Source of the DNA: Thinopyrum elongatum
Taxonomy: Eukaryota; Streptophyta; Magnoliopsida; Poales; Poaceae
Assembly: GCA_011799875.1 (NCBI GenBank)
Contig: CM022302.1
Span: forward strand, 324,925,114-324,989,113
DNA length: 64,000 nucleotides
Direction of reading: 5' to 3'
Part shown: positions 12,001-23,275 of the stretch, piece after piece
How the letters are laid out: each line of letters opens with the position of its first letter
Position numbering within the stretch: position 1 is the first letter of the stretch
Position numbers and translations under genes: made by a program
Notes under the pieces: model-generated
Told to the model about the DNA's origin: nothing
The model's input: only the letters and a program-made list of their open reading frames with translations
The model's database searches: none

Positions 12001-12736
12001 CACTATAAAAACGACCATCAACAGGCGGACCACTAGACGTCGAACCCCAATATCATATCATGCATTTGTCGGAAGGATATACTAGGTTACTACTTGAATT
12101 CCCACCTAGGAACTTCCGCAATTTTTTGGTTATGCAATCTGGTCCAACGGATACAAGGAGCAAAATCATCACACAACACCTAGCAGAATTCTACGCTCCA
12201 AATCTATCACATCCGTCAACACATAACCAAGAAAACCTTGGAAACTCGTGTACCTCGGACCTTCGAAAAACAACAGCTATACTGGTCGTGGCAGTACTCC
12301 TGAACGCACTCCCCAGTACTAGGTGGCGTTGAGGTTATCTCACCACTAAGAGTATAGAAGTGTTTCGATGTCGGCGTCCTCTATTATTCCAGAACTGAAA
12401 TGATAGTGAATGTGACAAAACCCCTTGGAGCTCACCTCCCCGAAAGAAGTCAAGTCAGACAGGAGGCACCAAGACAGAATTCCGTCACACCGACATCGCA
12501 ACCATTCCAACAATACCCGTGTGATCCTAAAAAAATTGAGTGGGAAGAGTAGTAGCATCAAAACACCTACGTCATAATTCCTCACTAAAGCAACGAAGGG
12601 GATAAGGAGTAAAAAGAATTCCTACTCTCCGATATATGTAGCTAGACTCAGAATAGTTTTTCTTCTAGACTCGACAACGGTAACGATTCGATCAATCAAG
12701 GGGGATCCTGCGGTCGGTAAGGCTCTGATACCAACT
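9096..12736 (-). other. Non-coding internal domain of element D
   Basis: No gag, protease, RT or integrase motif is present in any frame. From 9096 to about 11860 the plus strand is strikingly rich in A and G (GAA/AAG runs). It carries a recurring (a)ctccgg / caccgg motif, for example near 9339, 9389, 10225, 11082 and 11278, which suggests a degenerate tandem structure. 11880-12736 is of ordinary composition. This is the expected position of the conserved but non-coding domain of LARD elements. What the motif does is unknown. Confidence 0.65.
12722..12735 (-). promoter_or_regulatory. Primer-binding site of element D
   Basis: On the minus strand, next to the right LTR, the sequence is TTGGTATCAGAGCC, complementary to the 3' end of initiator tRNA-Met. 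It shows that D is transcribed leftwards and that the right LTR is the 5' LTR. Confidence 0.88.
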
Positions 12737-15503
12737 TGTAGTGCCCAAGATGTGATTCTATCCCAATCAGGTGATGAATTCATGATTGGGGCACAACCGC
12801 ATTTCGAGCACAGAGCAAGGTGGATATCATTACAACATACCATATACTGAATAGATGAGAATACTAGATAAAGGCTTACACTCACCACAAGCTACAGCAA
12901 GAATACATCAATACATATCAATCATCATACAGAAGAGCAGGATCCGACTAAGGATGAAATCAAAAAAAAAGAACGACATCCACCCTGCTATCCCAGGCTC
13001 CCAACCCGGAAACTATCCCTTGATCGAGGAAGAAGAAGCAGAAGAACTCCAAAACAAGCAAGCATCGCTCTCACGTTAGATCATTGCATTACCGGTACCT
13101 GCAACTGTTGTTGTAGTAATCTATGAGCCACGAGGACTCAGCAATCCCATTACCATGGGTATCAAGACTAGTAAAGCTTAATAGGTATGGAATGGATAAG
13201 TGGTGAAGTTGCAGCAGCACTAAGCATCGTATGGTGGCTAACTTATGAGTACAAGAATAAGAAGAGTAAACTACACATAACGGTCGCAAACTAGTAATGA
13301 TCAAGAAGTGATCCTGATCTACTTATGAGTCAAACATAACCCCACCGTGTTCTCTTCCTGAACTCCCTCGAAAAGAGACGATCACGGTTACACACGCGGT
13401 TGGTGTATTTTATTTGAAGTTTAGTGTCAAGTTTTGTTCTCTACAACCGGATATTATAAATTTCCAAGTCGCCACATAACAGCGGGCATGGCTTCCGAAA
13501 AGATTTAACCCTGCAGGGGTGTCCCAACTTAGTCCATCATAAACTCTCATGATCCACGGAGGAAAAACCACCATCTCGGGATGACCCGATCAGCCTCGGA
13601 ATCCCGGTGCACAAGACATTTTGACAAGGGTAAAACAAAACCAGCAAGACCTCCCGACGTGCCGACACCCCGATAGGAGCCGCGGGTATCTTGTCTAAGG
13701 CCATGATCGGATAGGTCAGCCTACAAGTAAAACCAAACCTCAAGTTGCCCCACGGTGGCCCTGCAGTCTGCCCATTTTAGACCAACACACGTGAGGAGCA
13801 CTGGCCCAGGTTGTTGATAAATTATCCTCGGGTGGTAGCCGGTCCCTATGCAAGTTTTAGTTGTTATTAGGCAAATGGTAAACCCAAAGTTGGGCCTTGA
13901 AGGAAGAGTTTTATTCAAAGCGAACTGTCAAGGGGGGGCCATAAACCCCAACTGTGTAAGGAACATAAATCAAGGAACATAACACCGGTATGACGGAAAC
14001 TAGGGCGGCAAGAGTGGAACAAAACACCAAGCAAAAGGTCGAGCTTTCCATCCTTTACCAAGTATATAGATGCATTAATTAAATAAAAGATATTGTGATA
14101 TCCCATGATATACATGTCACAACATGGAACAACCTACAACTGCACCTGCAACTAGCAACGCTATAAGAGGGGCTGAGCAAAGCGGTATCATAGCCGAACA
14201 ACGGTTTGCTAAGATGGTGGAGCTTAGAGGCTTATCATGGCAATTTGGGAGGTTTGACAAACAAGTGGTAGGTAGCACAACATAGCAATAGCATCGAAAC
14301 AACTTGCAAAGCAAAGATAGTAGTGATATCCAAGGTAATGGTCATCTTGCCTGAAATCCCGCTAGGAAGAAGACTGAATCCATGAAGAAGATGAACCAAT
14401 GTAGTCGAACGAATCCGTACAATCGCAACGTAACCGGAACTATTAAGAAGGAGCACAACCGGAAAGAAGCAAACGACATGGTAAACAGAAGTATAAACAT
14501 GGCATGATGCACAATCAAGTATGATGCATGTCCGGTTTAGTGATTCATGTCATGGCAAATGCAACAATCGAAAACTACAAATTAAGTGAAGCTCAATATG
14601 CAACGAGTTGCATATTAAAGAAACACCAGATATAATTATTTAGTTCACTCCCATTTATGAACATGACAAGATTACATGTTCATAAACATGGCAAGAGGTG
14701 AAGCATAAGTAAACTAACTATTTAGTCAAGTTTAAATGAGGCCGGAAACAACAAATAAAAATTCCGGAAAATCCTCATATGCAACTTTTAATTTGGTATT
14801 GTTCTGTCCTAAACCATATTTTATTGTTGTTAAACATGCAAAGTAAGTGCACCATGTTAATCTTCACATTTTTCTAGACAATTTGCATATATAGTTTATT
14901 TAATTCGGAGCTACAGTTAATTAGTTATGAAATAAATCATTTTAACATGCCATTGATGTAAATTAATGCAAACGTCAACTTAAATATTTTTATCAAGGAT
15001 GAAAGTTGAATATGATCAAACTACATAAAATTCTAATCATTTTACATATAAAGTTTGTTTAATTCTGATGCACGGTTGTGAAGGTATTATATGCATGATC
15101 TAGAGGGGCTTTTCTGTAAAATAGTAATTCTCTGTATAATAGGAAACTCGCAAAACGCAAAAAAAAATAGCAATGGGCCGAATCTGAACATTGCACTGGG
15201 CGGCTCGGCTGCTCGCCTAGCTGGGCTTGGCCCAGGTCAGTGGAGGTGGGAGATGGGCCGCGATCAACGAGCGAAGGGGAGGTGGCCCAGGCTCGTGAAG
15301 TGGTCGCGGTCAACGCGTGAGGCGCGCGTGCGGGTGGATCGAGCAGGCAGCAGCGCTACTCGTCCTCCTTGGTCGAGGCCGAGATGAAATATGGCCTAGC
15401 GGTGCGGACTTGGCGTGGAGGAAGGAGGTTCGGCGGGGACCCGAAGGCGCAGAGCGTCATTCGCCGATGACGGGCGTCTAGATCCGGGGCGGAGCAGGCG
15501 GCG
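12737..15503 (-). repeat. Right (5') LTR of element D, first part
   Basis: It is homologous to 4362-7135, beginning TGTAGTGCCC on the plus strand. It is cut after gcaggcggcg (15503) by element B and resumes at 37463 with tggtgtggatccggg, exactly as the uninterrupted left LTR continues at about 7128. The GC-rich end (15170-15503) shows CpG-type differences from the left LTR. Confidence 0.82.
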
Positions 15504-15821
15504 TGTTAGCGTCCCTCCTACACAAGAGCAGAGGAAGGGCAGAGTTGTACCAAGCTGGCCCAAGAGGGAGAGAAGACCGTGCCACAAGTTTACTTGGCCT
15601 CAGTGGGTCTCCTACATGTTCGGCTCAGAGGAACACTGCACTGGCTGATATAAACAGGGGAGCGAGTAGTGATGGGATATCCTGGCTGGGATCCCACTGG
15701 ACGGCGGCGACTGTAACCCTATTCCCCTTTCTGCTAGTTCATCGTCTTCCCCGAGAGAATTGTATCCTTCTCCTTGTAATCGATCCAGTACAATCATGTG
15801 ATATTGAGAGAGTAGCTCACA
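15504..15821 (+). repeat. 5' LTR of element B
   Basis: TGTTAGCGTCCC...GTAGCTCACA, with a TATA-like TATAAAC at 15649-15655. It closely resembles 37139-37457. It is followed at 15824 by TGTTATCAG, a degraded tRNA-Met-type primer-binding site. Confidence 0.9.
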
Positions 15822-15906
15822 CGTGTTATCAGTCGCCACCCACCCCCCTTCCCCTACGCTGGAGACGCGCAAGCAGACCATCGATCGACAAGGACTCCTC
15901 GCCACC

Positions 15907-17101
15907 ATGGATCCGGCGCTTCGGTCCTACCTCGGCAAGATGATGGAGAGCCTGACCAATGCCAACGATGACACCCGCGCTGACATCAAGCAGATTGCAG
16001 GCCGCATCGATAATCAGTCTGCGCAGGTTGAGGTGCTCATCGCTTGGAAACCCGACCTGGAAGCTCGCCTCTCCAAGCTCCAGGATGCGGTCGGGGTGTT
16101 GCAAGGCGAACGGCCACCGACAGCAACTGCACCAACCAGTGGATCACGAGCGGTGGATCTCTCCGATCCATCGCCCGGCGACGGAATCCACGGTCCTGAT
16201 GGCCACGGCGACTCTCATCAACAACAGGGCGGTGTCCCGCCGGCGACCTCTCCGGCCAACGGTACGCCAAATTTCCATCTCCCGTTGCAACCCCGCCTTC
16301 TTGATTCTTCGCTGGGCCCTTGCATTACTCAGGGCCAGCTCGTTGTGGGGCTGGGCCATACGCCTCCATCTATTCCATTTCCTCAATTTTCTGGGGAGAA
16401 TCCCAAAATCTGGAAAACTATGTGCGAGCAGTATTTTACTATGTTTCAAGTGCATCCCTCGTATTTCATTCCCATGTCCACCCTACACTTCACTGGCCCC
16501 GCAGCAATTTGGTTGCAATCCGTTGAACCCAAGATCGGTGAACTAGATTGGGACGCGTTTTGCAACCTCCTATGTTCATGTTTCGGGCGTGATCGACATC
16601 AGCTATTGATTAGGCAATTCTATGCCCTCCGTCAAACTAATTCTGTCTCTGAATACATTGAATAGTTTGAGAATTTGATGAATCATCTTATTTCCTACTC
16701 TGACAATGTGCATCCCTTGTATTTCCTGACGAGGTTCGTGGAGGGCCTGCGGACAGATATTCGTGATGTGGTCATGGTACAGTAACCAAAAGATTTGGAT
16801 ATAGCATGTGCTTTGGCTATATTGCAAGAGGAAGTCGCTGAGGGACACAAAGGGCAATGGTATAATCAGCGCGAGAGTGCAATTCCGCCAGGACGCACGA
16901 GGCACCCGACACCAATGCCGCTACCACCGCCACCAGTGCGAGCACCAGCCATTTCCCCTGTAGCAGAAGATCGGCGGGGGACAAATGCGGATCGAGCCAA
17001 CAGCGAAGCGTCGAAGCTCACTGCTCTTCGCAACTTTCGTCGTGCCAAAGGGCTCTGTTTCAAGTGTGGGGAGCGGTGGGGACATGATCATGTATGCCCA
17101 C
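15907..17101 (+). pseudogene. gag: B gag with zinc knuckle
   Basis: The ATG at 15907 sits in caccATGG. The N-terminal ~85 residues are charged and helical, then a Pro/Gly-rich linker, then a Retrotrans_gag domain (from about FPQFSGENPKIWK, residue ~159, to the YALRQTNSVSEYIE region). A CCHC knuckle CFKCGERWGHDHVC lies at 17059-17100. Two in-frame stops interrupt it: TAG 16663-16665 (before FENLMNHL, where related proteins have Gln) and TAA 16783-16785. Both are one C-to-T step from a sense codon (CAG, CAA). Element C inserts at 17101/17102, two residues after the knuckle, and the frame rejoins at 24967. Confidence 0.85.
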
Positions 17102-18801
17102 GGTTGACACCAGATTTTGGCACGGTCAAGAACTTATTTAAGATGGCCTCAAATGGAGAAGTGATCTACTTGAAAGAGTTCTGTATTGTTGATATAAACA
17201 TCTTTGAATTTTGGGCCATCGTCGTCCGATTTCATCTCGAAGGCCGAAACTATGCTCAAAGTACTAAGATCTTATATTCAGAGTACAGTTTGGCCGATTA
17301 AGCCCCCAAGACGACCTCAAATGGAAAAACTTCCTACACGAATTATCTTCGTCTCATCGAAACGGTTGATTTTGATATAAAAATCATCCCAATCCGAGTT
17401 CGTATGCAAAAATTAGAGGCAACACTTTGCGGACCGGTCCTGAGTGAAAAAATGACGCGAGGGACCAGACACCCACCTAGGTGGTGTCTGATGGGTCGCG
17501 TGAGTTATTCGGCCTTCGCCGGCTGAATGAAGCTTGACGGCCGAGTAAAAAGCTTGCCAGCAAAATGAAAAGCTTGCCGCCGTGGAAAGCTTGCCGGCGC
17601 GAAAAGCTTGCCGGCGTGGAAGCTTGCCGGGTGGAAACTTTGCCGGTGTGAAAGCTTGCCGGGGTGGAAATCTTGCCGGTGTGGAGAGCTTGCCGGGGTG
17701 AAAATCTTGCCGGTGTGGAAAGCTTGCCGGGGTGAAGAGCTTGCCCGGGTGAAAACCTTGCTGGCGTGGAAAGCTTGCCGGGGTGAAAACCTTGCCGGCG
17801 TGGAAGCTTGCTGGTGTGGAAGCTTGCCGGTGTGAAAGCTTGCCGGGGTGGAAATTTTGCCGGTGTGGAGAGCTTGCCGGGGTGAAAACCTTGCCGGCGT
17901 GAAAAGCTTGCCGGAAAAAAGCTTGCCGGAAAAGTGGAAGCTGTCAAAGTCAATCCGACCAGAAGTTGGAGATGGGCTCGAAAGGTTATTCAGATGACCT
18001 TGGATGGAAAAGTGTTCTACACAGAAGTTGTGCGTATCGTCAAAACGGCCAACTTAGCTTTTGGAGTCATCATCGTCGAAGATAGTATACGGCCTGCAAA
18101 GTTGTTACAAGACTCAGACAGTTCAGAAAACTGCATAATTGAATCCGACCACAGTTAAAGATGGGCCCTAAAAGTCATAAAGACTACCTTAAAAGGAGAA
18201 GTGACCCGCGCTGTATTATGAAGATCATCGAGGCGGACAAGTTTGATGTTGAACTTGACTCCATCCGAGTTAGTATGCGATTTCTACGGCCTGCGCAAGA
18301 AACAGGACAGAAGTATGGAACAGATTCGGACTGAATCCGAGTTGGACTGAAACTAGAACTGTAGGACGTGAATTGATGTAGTTTTCTTGTAAGGAAAGCC
18401 TAGATGAATCCTTTACTTGTACGGGAAGTCCAACCGCCTCTTATATATGTTAGGGGTGACGGCCGATTGAGACAACACACAATCGAACAAATCAATATAT
18501 CACCTTTTACCTTTACCTTTATCTCTCTCCCTTGTTCTTCTTCTTCCTCATTCTTCGTTCGTTCTTCTAGTTGCAGGGTAGCAATCCACGAGGCCCTAGG
18601 GGCGATCAGGTCGACCTAGGACAACCCATAGCCGCCGCGCGCCCTGACGGGGTCCCTCCTGGGCGTGTGGGGTTTCGGGTCCTGAAAAGCACCCGCTGGA
18701 TTGCTTGCGTACCGCGCTTCCAGACGGGTCTCCTTCGACGTGAGCTGCGGTGCATCACCCTCGGTGTTGGAGGTAAACGGTGATGTGTTCGTGTGCGAAC
18801 A
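17102..18801 (+). repeat. 5' LTR of element C
   Basis: It starts GGTTGACACC where the 3' copy has TGTTGACACC, so the canonical first T is mutated. It ends GTGCGAACA. A TATA-like TATATATG lies at about 18442-18449. It contains a minisatellite of roughly 24 units (17527-17940) and a block (18590-18790) that resembles a structured leader. Confidence 0.85.
17527..17940 (+). repeat. Minisatellite in C 5' LTR (AGCTTGCCGG motif)
   Basis: About 24 imperfect units of ~16-21 bp are built around (a)agcttgccgg followed by ggtg, cgtg or tgtg and gaaa. Many units contain AAGCTT and CCGG palindromes. Unit order differs from the 3' LTR array (23704-24090, about 23 units). Long open frames here, on both strands, are artefacts of the repeat. 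Confidence 0.9.
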
Positions 18802-18808
18802 CACTTTT

Positions 18809-18826
18809 TGGCGACTCCGTTGGGGA
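18809..18826 (+). promoter_or_regulatory. Primer-binding site of element C
   Basis: TGGCGACTCCGTTGGGGA lies 7 bp inside the 5' LTR end. It resembles sites complementary to tRNA-Arg in Ogre/Tat-like elements. The tRNA assignment is from general knowledge and was not checked. Confidence 0.7.
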
Positions 18827-18903
18827 CGAAGCTTTGAACAGTCTCCGGCCTGTTCTTGCTACGAAGAGATCGTCATCTAGGGTTTGCAATCTACAAAGGT
18901 AAT

Positions 18904-21195
18904 ATGAATACCCAATTCCCTATTGTAGATGCAAATAATTCATATGGTGTTACTAGATCGTTCAATGAGTATACTCTATCGGCCAGCCCTAGTTTTTTCA
19001 ATAATGCATCTAATTACGTGCATAGGCCGATTCAAAGTAATTTACATGCTTCAACTTCTTATGATACTAGTAACATACAACATATGTATCCTAGCTCTCA
19101 TGCATCGGCAACCCCACAAATCCATATGCCGATGAACAACATGATGGGTTTGGTTAATCAATTTGAAACACCTCATGTTAAAATTTCCAATAGCATACAA
19201 GAAAGTGTTTCGCCCTTTTATTCATCGGCAACTAATTTGCAATATGTGAATCCAACCTTGCCGATGGATGGGAGAATTGGCCATACTGTTACTAGCTATT
19301 CGGCCAGTTACTCTCAGCCATCATATGCTACACCTCATGTCAGTAATTTTTCAGCACCATACACAACTGTAGATGTTCATAATTCGGCTTCACACCTTCC
19401 TGGTCATAGCCGAATAAATGTAAATTTTACAGGAGCAGTTGTGCCCAATATTGTAGAAGATGAGGTAGTGGTGGCTGCATTGAAGAGTTTAGCCAAAAAT
19501 AAGAGGATTAGTGCTCTTTGCCTTCAACAACATGAAAAGGGGCTATTTCCTGATTATGCGGCAATAAAAACTAGAGTTTTGCAAGAAGATGAATCTTTGC
19601 CAATTGATAAAATTGGCGAGCAAAAATATGGTTTTACAACAATGCATGTGCCTTCACCTAGTACTACATCATATTATACACCCCCTACACAATTGCAAAG
19701 TTTCGGCAACACCCATGTGCCATTGTCGAAAGAATCTAAAAGCATTGGGGGGCAATCGTATCCGGAGTGGGCTGAAATTGAGAAAAAGATTAAAGCCAAT
19801 TTTGCCGCTCGCCGCCAGAAACAAAAAGAAATAGAATTGGCCCGAGTAAAAGAAGCATTGCCAATTGGTAGAATCAATGTAAAGAAAGATAATTCAGAAC
19901 ATGAAAGTGCTTCGGTTGAAAAAGCCGAATCAAGAAGTATATATTCTGAATCCATCAAATGCAAAGAGGCAAGCATTATTGAGAAAGGGCATGGCAAGCA
20001 TAGCATAGCGACCATACTTGATTTTTATAAAGTTAATGGAACCTACTTCCTGCCCTATGAGTTTAGTGCCAGAGAAATTGATGAACTTCAAGGACAAGAA
20101 CAAGTAGCCGAACAAAGTTCGGCCGACAAAAATCTTCAGTGTAATGATGTACGGAATCAAGAAAAAGATGATGAAGAGGCGTTGGGGAGCTATCCAAAGG
20201 CGGAGCAAGATATTGTTCAAGTCACACCACCATCATGCTCTCCCAACATATTTGAAGAGGTATGTTTAGCAAGTAATTTACCTATTTTCAGATTTGGTCA
20301 AAACTTTATTGTTGATGCATCTATTAGAAAAATCCTCATAAGTAATTTTGAAAGACCAATGAAGAAGGGTAATTTACTTGTTAGTAATAAAATCATTATA
20401 GAACATATCGGTCAACCCATTGCGCCATTTATAAAGACCGATAATGACTTATTGTTGCAGCCAAAGCTTTCCCCATTGCTTTTTTTAAAGTTCATATCTA
20501 CATGGGTAGCTTTGCTTGTTTCATGCTTGGCTTACTCTTGGTCTCAATTGAGGCATGCATGTTCTAACTATTTTTGTTTCAGAAACATAAAGCCAAGGTT
20601 AGATTCTTTTCAAAAAATCGATGCTAGTATAATATCTTATCCAATGACATCGGAAAAAGAATGCGAAATAAAAATCATAGCTGAATGGGGTGATTCAAAA
20701 TCTGAACCATTCGTTTGCTTAACTCCAAAGCCGTTTTCACAGCAAGATCGGCTAGAAAATAAAAAAATTACCTTCAATTCAAACATGTGTGATCAAATCT
20801 TTGATTTGTTGTTGAGAAATAATTATATTCGAATTCTTGATCGCCATGTTGAGCCATCTGTCCAGGGACGAATGTATTGTAAGTTGCATGATTCGTCCAA
20901 GCATAATTTTGAGGATTGTAACATGTTTCGTCAAATAGTTAGATCAGCCATTGATAAAGGACGATTGAAATTTGTTGAGACACCAAGAGATGACCAGTCT
21001 ATTCCGATTGGTCCCGATGGCAGAAAGTTTTTGCATTGGCTGCTTCAAGCCGATCCATTTAAAGAGAAGGTAAAAACTGCAGGTGATGGGATCAAGCTTT
21101 CAAGTAAAGAAGTTGTTGAAGAGCATAATGAACATAATCTTGAGGGCGAGAATGCCATCGAAGCTACAATGGAGATGCCAAGGAATGGGGGGTAG
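18904..21195 (+). CDS. C ORF1: gag-like protein of a Tat/Ogre-type non-autonomous element
   Basis: The first ATG of the frame is at 18904; 763 codons follow to a TAG at 21193-21195. The N-terminal ~200 residues are Ser/Asn/Tyr-rich and low in charge. A charged, possibly coiled-coil middle (about 285-340) follows. Residues ~519-545 contain a hydrophobic run, FLKFISTWVALLVSCLAYSW, unusual for gag. Near the C-terminus MYCKLHDSSKHNFEDCNMF has the Cys/His spacing seen at the end of Tat/Ogre gag proteins, followed by a conserved DKGRLKF. The same frame continues after the TAG into ORF2. It is likely a structural protein in the cytoplasm, though neither expression nor activity can be seen here. Confidence 0.75.
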   Translation: MNTQFPIVDANNSYGVTRSFNEYTLSASPSFFNNASNYVHRPIQSNLHASTSYDTSNIQHMYPSSHASATPQIHMPMNNMMGLVNQFETPHVKISNSIQESVSPFYSSATNLQYVNPTLPMDGRIGHTVTSYSASYSQPSYATPHVSNFSAPYTTVDVHNSASHLPGHSRINVNFTGAVVPNIVEDEVVVAALKSLAKNKRISALCLQQHEKGLFPDYAAIKTRVLQEDESLPIDKIGEQKYGFTTMHVPSPSTTSYYTPPTQLQSFGNTHVPLSKESKSIGGQSYPEWAEIEKKIKANFAARRQKQKEIELARVKEALPIGRINVKKDNSEHESASVEKAESRSIYSESIKCKEASIIEKGHGKHSIATILDFYKVNGTYFLPYEFSAREIDELQGQEQVAEQSSADKNLQCNDVRNQEKDDEEALGSYPKAEQDIVQVTPPSCSPNIFEEVCLASNLPIFRFGQNFIVDASIRKILISNFERPMKKGNLLVSNKIIIEHIGQPIAPFIKTDNDLLLQPKLSPLLFLKFISTWVALLVSCLAYSWSQLRHACSNYFCFRNIKPRLDSFQKIDASIISYPMTSEKECEIKIIAEWGDSKSEPFVCLTPKPFSQQDRLENKKITFNSNMCDQIFDLLLRNNYIRILDRHVEPSVQGRMYCKLHDSSKHNFEDCNMFRQIVRSAIDKGRLKFVETPRDDQSIPIGPDGRKFLHWLLQADPFKEKVKTAGDGIKLSSKEVVEEHNEHNLEGENAIEATMEMPRNGG

Positions 21196-21207
21196 CAAGC
21201 AAATCCA

Positions 21208-22269
21208 ATGATCGATGAAAGCAAACAAAAAGAAAACAAAGGCCGAAATAAGAGCAAGTGTAAGAGATCAAAAATCACCTTCGTTGAACTATTGGATAAA
21301 TATCAAAAGAAGAGTGAAGAGAAGAATACTTATCGGCCAAATCATGCAAAGAAACCAAGATCACCCCCAAGGCGCAAATATGAGGATCGGTATTGGCAAA
21401 GTGAGAATTTTAATGCAACACATTCATATCCTTATTTTGAGCCGCCAATGCCAATGCCGTGGATGCCTCCCTATACTCATATAGATCCATATCAATCATG
21501 GGATAGGTATGATACAAGGGCACATTCTCCATCTTATTTTAGACCATCTCATCAATATTATGCATCTCCGAGAAGATCAACATTTGAACAATCACATGTT
21601 AAAGACCGTTTCAATCATAAAGAATCGGTCCAGAGCTCAAAGAATAAGAAAGAGGTGGTCAAGCAAGTTTACCGTGTTAGAAGAGATGGTCGGAAGAGTG
21701 CAACTTCAGATTTGATCTCAAATGAAAAAGAGCCAATTAAAGTGTTGACATTGGCTACTAAAGGCAATGAGACAAAGCAACCAATTATTAAGAGTCAAAG
21801 TGCCAAATCTGAAGAAAAGAAGTTGAGAGTGCATAAGACCAAAAAGGAATTGCCATTGGTCAAAACAGAATCACAGCCGAGATGCCCACTCGGCTTAACA
21901 TATTGGCAAAAGAAGGAATTACAAAATCTTAGTGCACAAGAGCTGAGACAGAAGAACATGGCATGGGTTCCCAAGAGGATCATTCATAACAAAATTGATG
22001 TGCATGCTTCTATTGCAACAAGTACAATAAAAGTGAAGAAAGAGAAGAATGGAAGCGGAAAACAATTAAGCCGAAAGTGTGCATCATTCCATGAAAATCT
22101 TCGGTTAGCACATCATCCATATTCGTCAAAAATGCCATTGATTTCTTTGCCATGGAATTCATCCCCGGGTATGATTGGTTACCCTCCATGGGCTTATTTT
22201 GATCCATGGATGCAATATAATTTTTTATGTCATGAAAGGGTATTACCAAATCACTATACATTTGATTAG
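21208..22269 (+). CDS. C ORF2: basic protein, in-frame continuation of ORF1
   Basis: It is in the same frame as ORF1, separated only by TAG CAA GCA AAT CCA, then ATG at 21208; 353 codons. It is Lys/Arg-rich (KRSKITFVELLDKYQKK; PRSPPRRKYEDRYW), with a Pro/Tyr-rich segment (about residues 70-110). A conserved CPLGLTYWQKKELQNLS block lies near residue 226, a motif found after gag in grass Tat-like elements. The basic character suggests nucleic-acid binding, which is inference. It may be translated by readthrough, or ORF1-ORF2 may be one gene broken by a point mutation. Confidence 0.6.
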   Translation: MIDESKQKENKGRNKSKCKRSKITFVELLDKYQKKSEEKNTYRPNHAKKPRSPPRRKYEDRYWQSENFNATHSYPYFEPPMPMPWMPPYTHIDPYQSWDRYDTRAHSPSYFRPSHQYYASPRRSTFEQSHVKDRFNHKESVQSSKNKKEVVKQVYRVRRDGRKSATSDLISNEKEPIKVLTLATKGNETKQPIIKSQSAKSEEKKLRVHKTKKELPLVKTESQPRCPLGLTYWQKKELQNLSAQELRQKNMAWVPKRIIHNKIDVHASIATSTIKVKKEKNGSGKQLSRKCASFHENLRLAHHPYSSKMPLISLPWNSSPGMIGYPPWAYFDPWMQYNFLCHERVLPNHYTFD

Positions 22270-23275
22270 TTATAAGTTGTTGCTGATCCAGAGGGCCGAA
22301 ATACTTGATTTGTCATTTCATTTGTTTATTTCGGCTATACATGCTTTGTTGGATGAAGTTTACATGGACCTTATGTTAACAGCCGATATTTACCTATCGC
22401 CCTAAGAATATGTCAAAGTATGGCCAGTGTAGTATTCTAACATCGTCCTTAGTTCGATTGGAGAGCGAGACAAGTACTATGGAGATTATGTTTTGATAGT
22501 CGAATTCATAACAATGGCCACGGTGTTGGTGTTGTTTATATATCTCCATATAGTGCTGTTCTGTGAAGCCTCATGCCTCTTAAAATATTTATTGCACAAT
22601 AATCAAAGCCGAATATGCAATGTTATTCGGTTTGGAACTTTTGCCAAATGTGCTAAACATATTGAGGCTTTCGGTGATTCGTTATGAGTAGTGCAACAAA
22701 TATCCAAGGGTTATCAATGTTTTGACAAATCACTTATAGTTTATCTCGAGGTATGTCTAGATGTAAATTTTACATTGGGTTGCTTTAATACTGCTCATAT
22801 ATCTAGACATGACAACTGAAGAGCAAATGAGTTGGCACAGCAAGTATCTGGCTACTATGTTGATCATGGTGTACTGCATATATCTATCAATAGCCGATGC
22901 TTATTCTTGCCAACATAGGTAAGGCCGAACAAAAACCCACTGCTTCGGCTACTAATGAAGTGTTTATGCTGGCGAAAGCAAGGATTCGAGAAAGTTCATT
23001 GTTGATTATCTGCAAGATCCTAGCAGAAGGGTGGACAATATGGTTGATGGATGGTTTTGACATGCATATCTATGGAACTTTATAGTCGGATTAATGAAGT
23101 TGACAAAGTTTCACCCAAGCATGCATTAAAATATTCACAAAAGCAATGGCCGATATAAACTTATCATCCTAAGAACATGCAAAATGGCCGATGGAGTGTT
23201 GGCATCGTCCTTAGAGCAAGCTATGTGCAAGTTATTTTTCAGCACACAAGCTTTGCCAAAAAACAGGGGGGCATG
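22270..23275 (+). other. C 3' non-coding region and polypurine tract
   Basis: There is no supported ORF. The region is AT-rich with scattered GGCCGA/CCGAAT motifs that recur throughout the element. The polypurine tract is at about 23258-23275 (aaaaaacaggggggcatg), immediately before the 3' LTR. Confidence 0.7.

Noticed and set aside
17477..17953. Long ORFs over the C minisatellites (both strands)
   Set aside because: They follow the repeat period and occur on opposite strands; no domain or start context supports coding.
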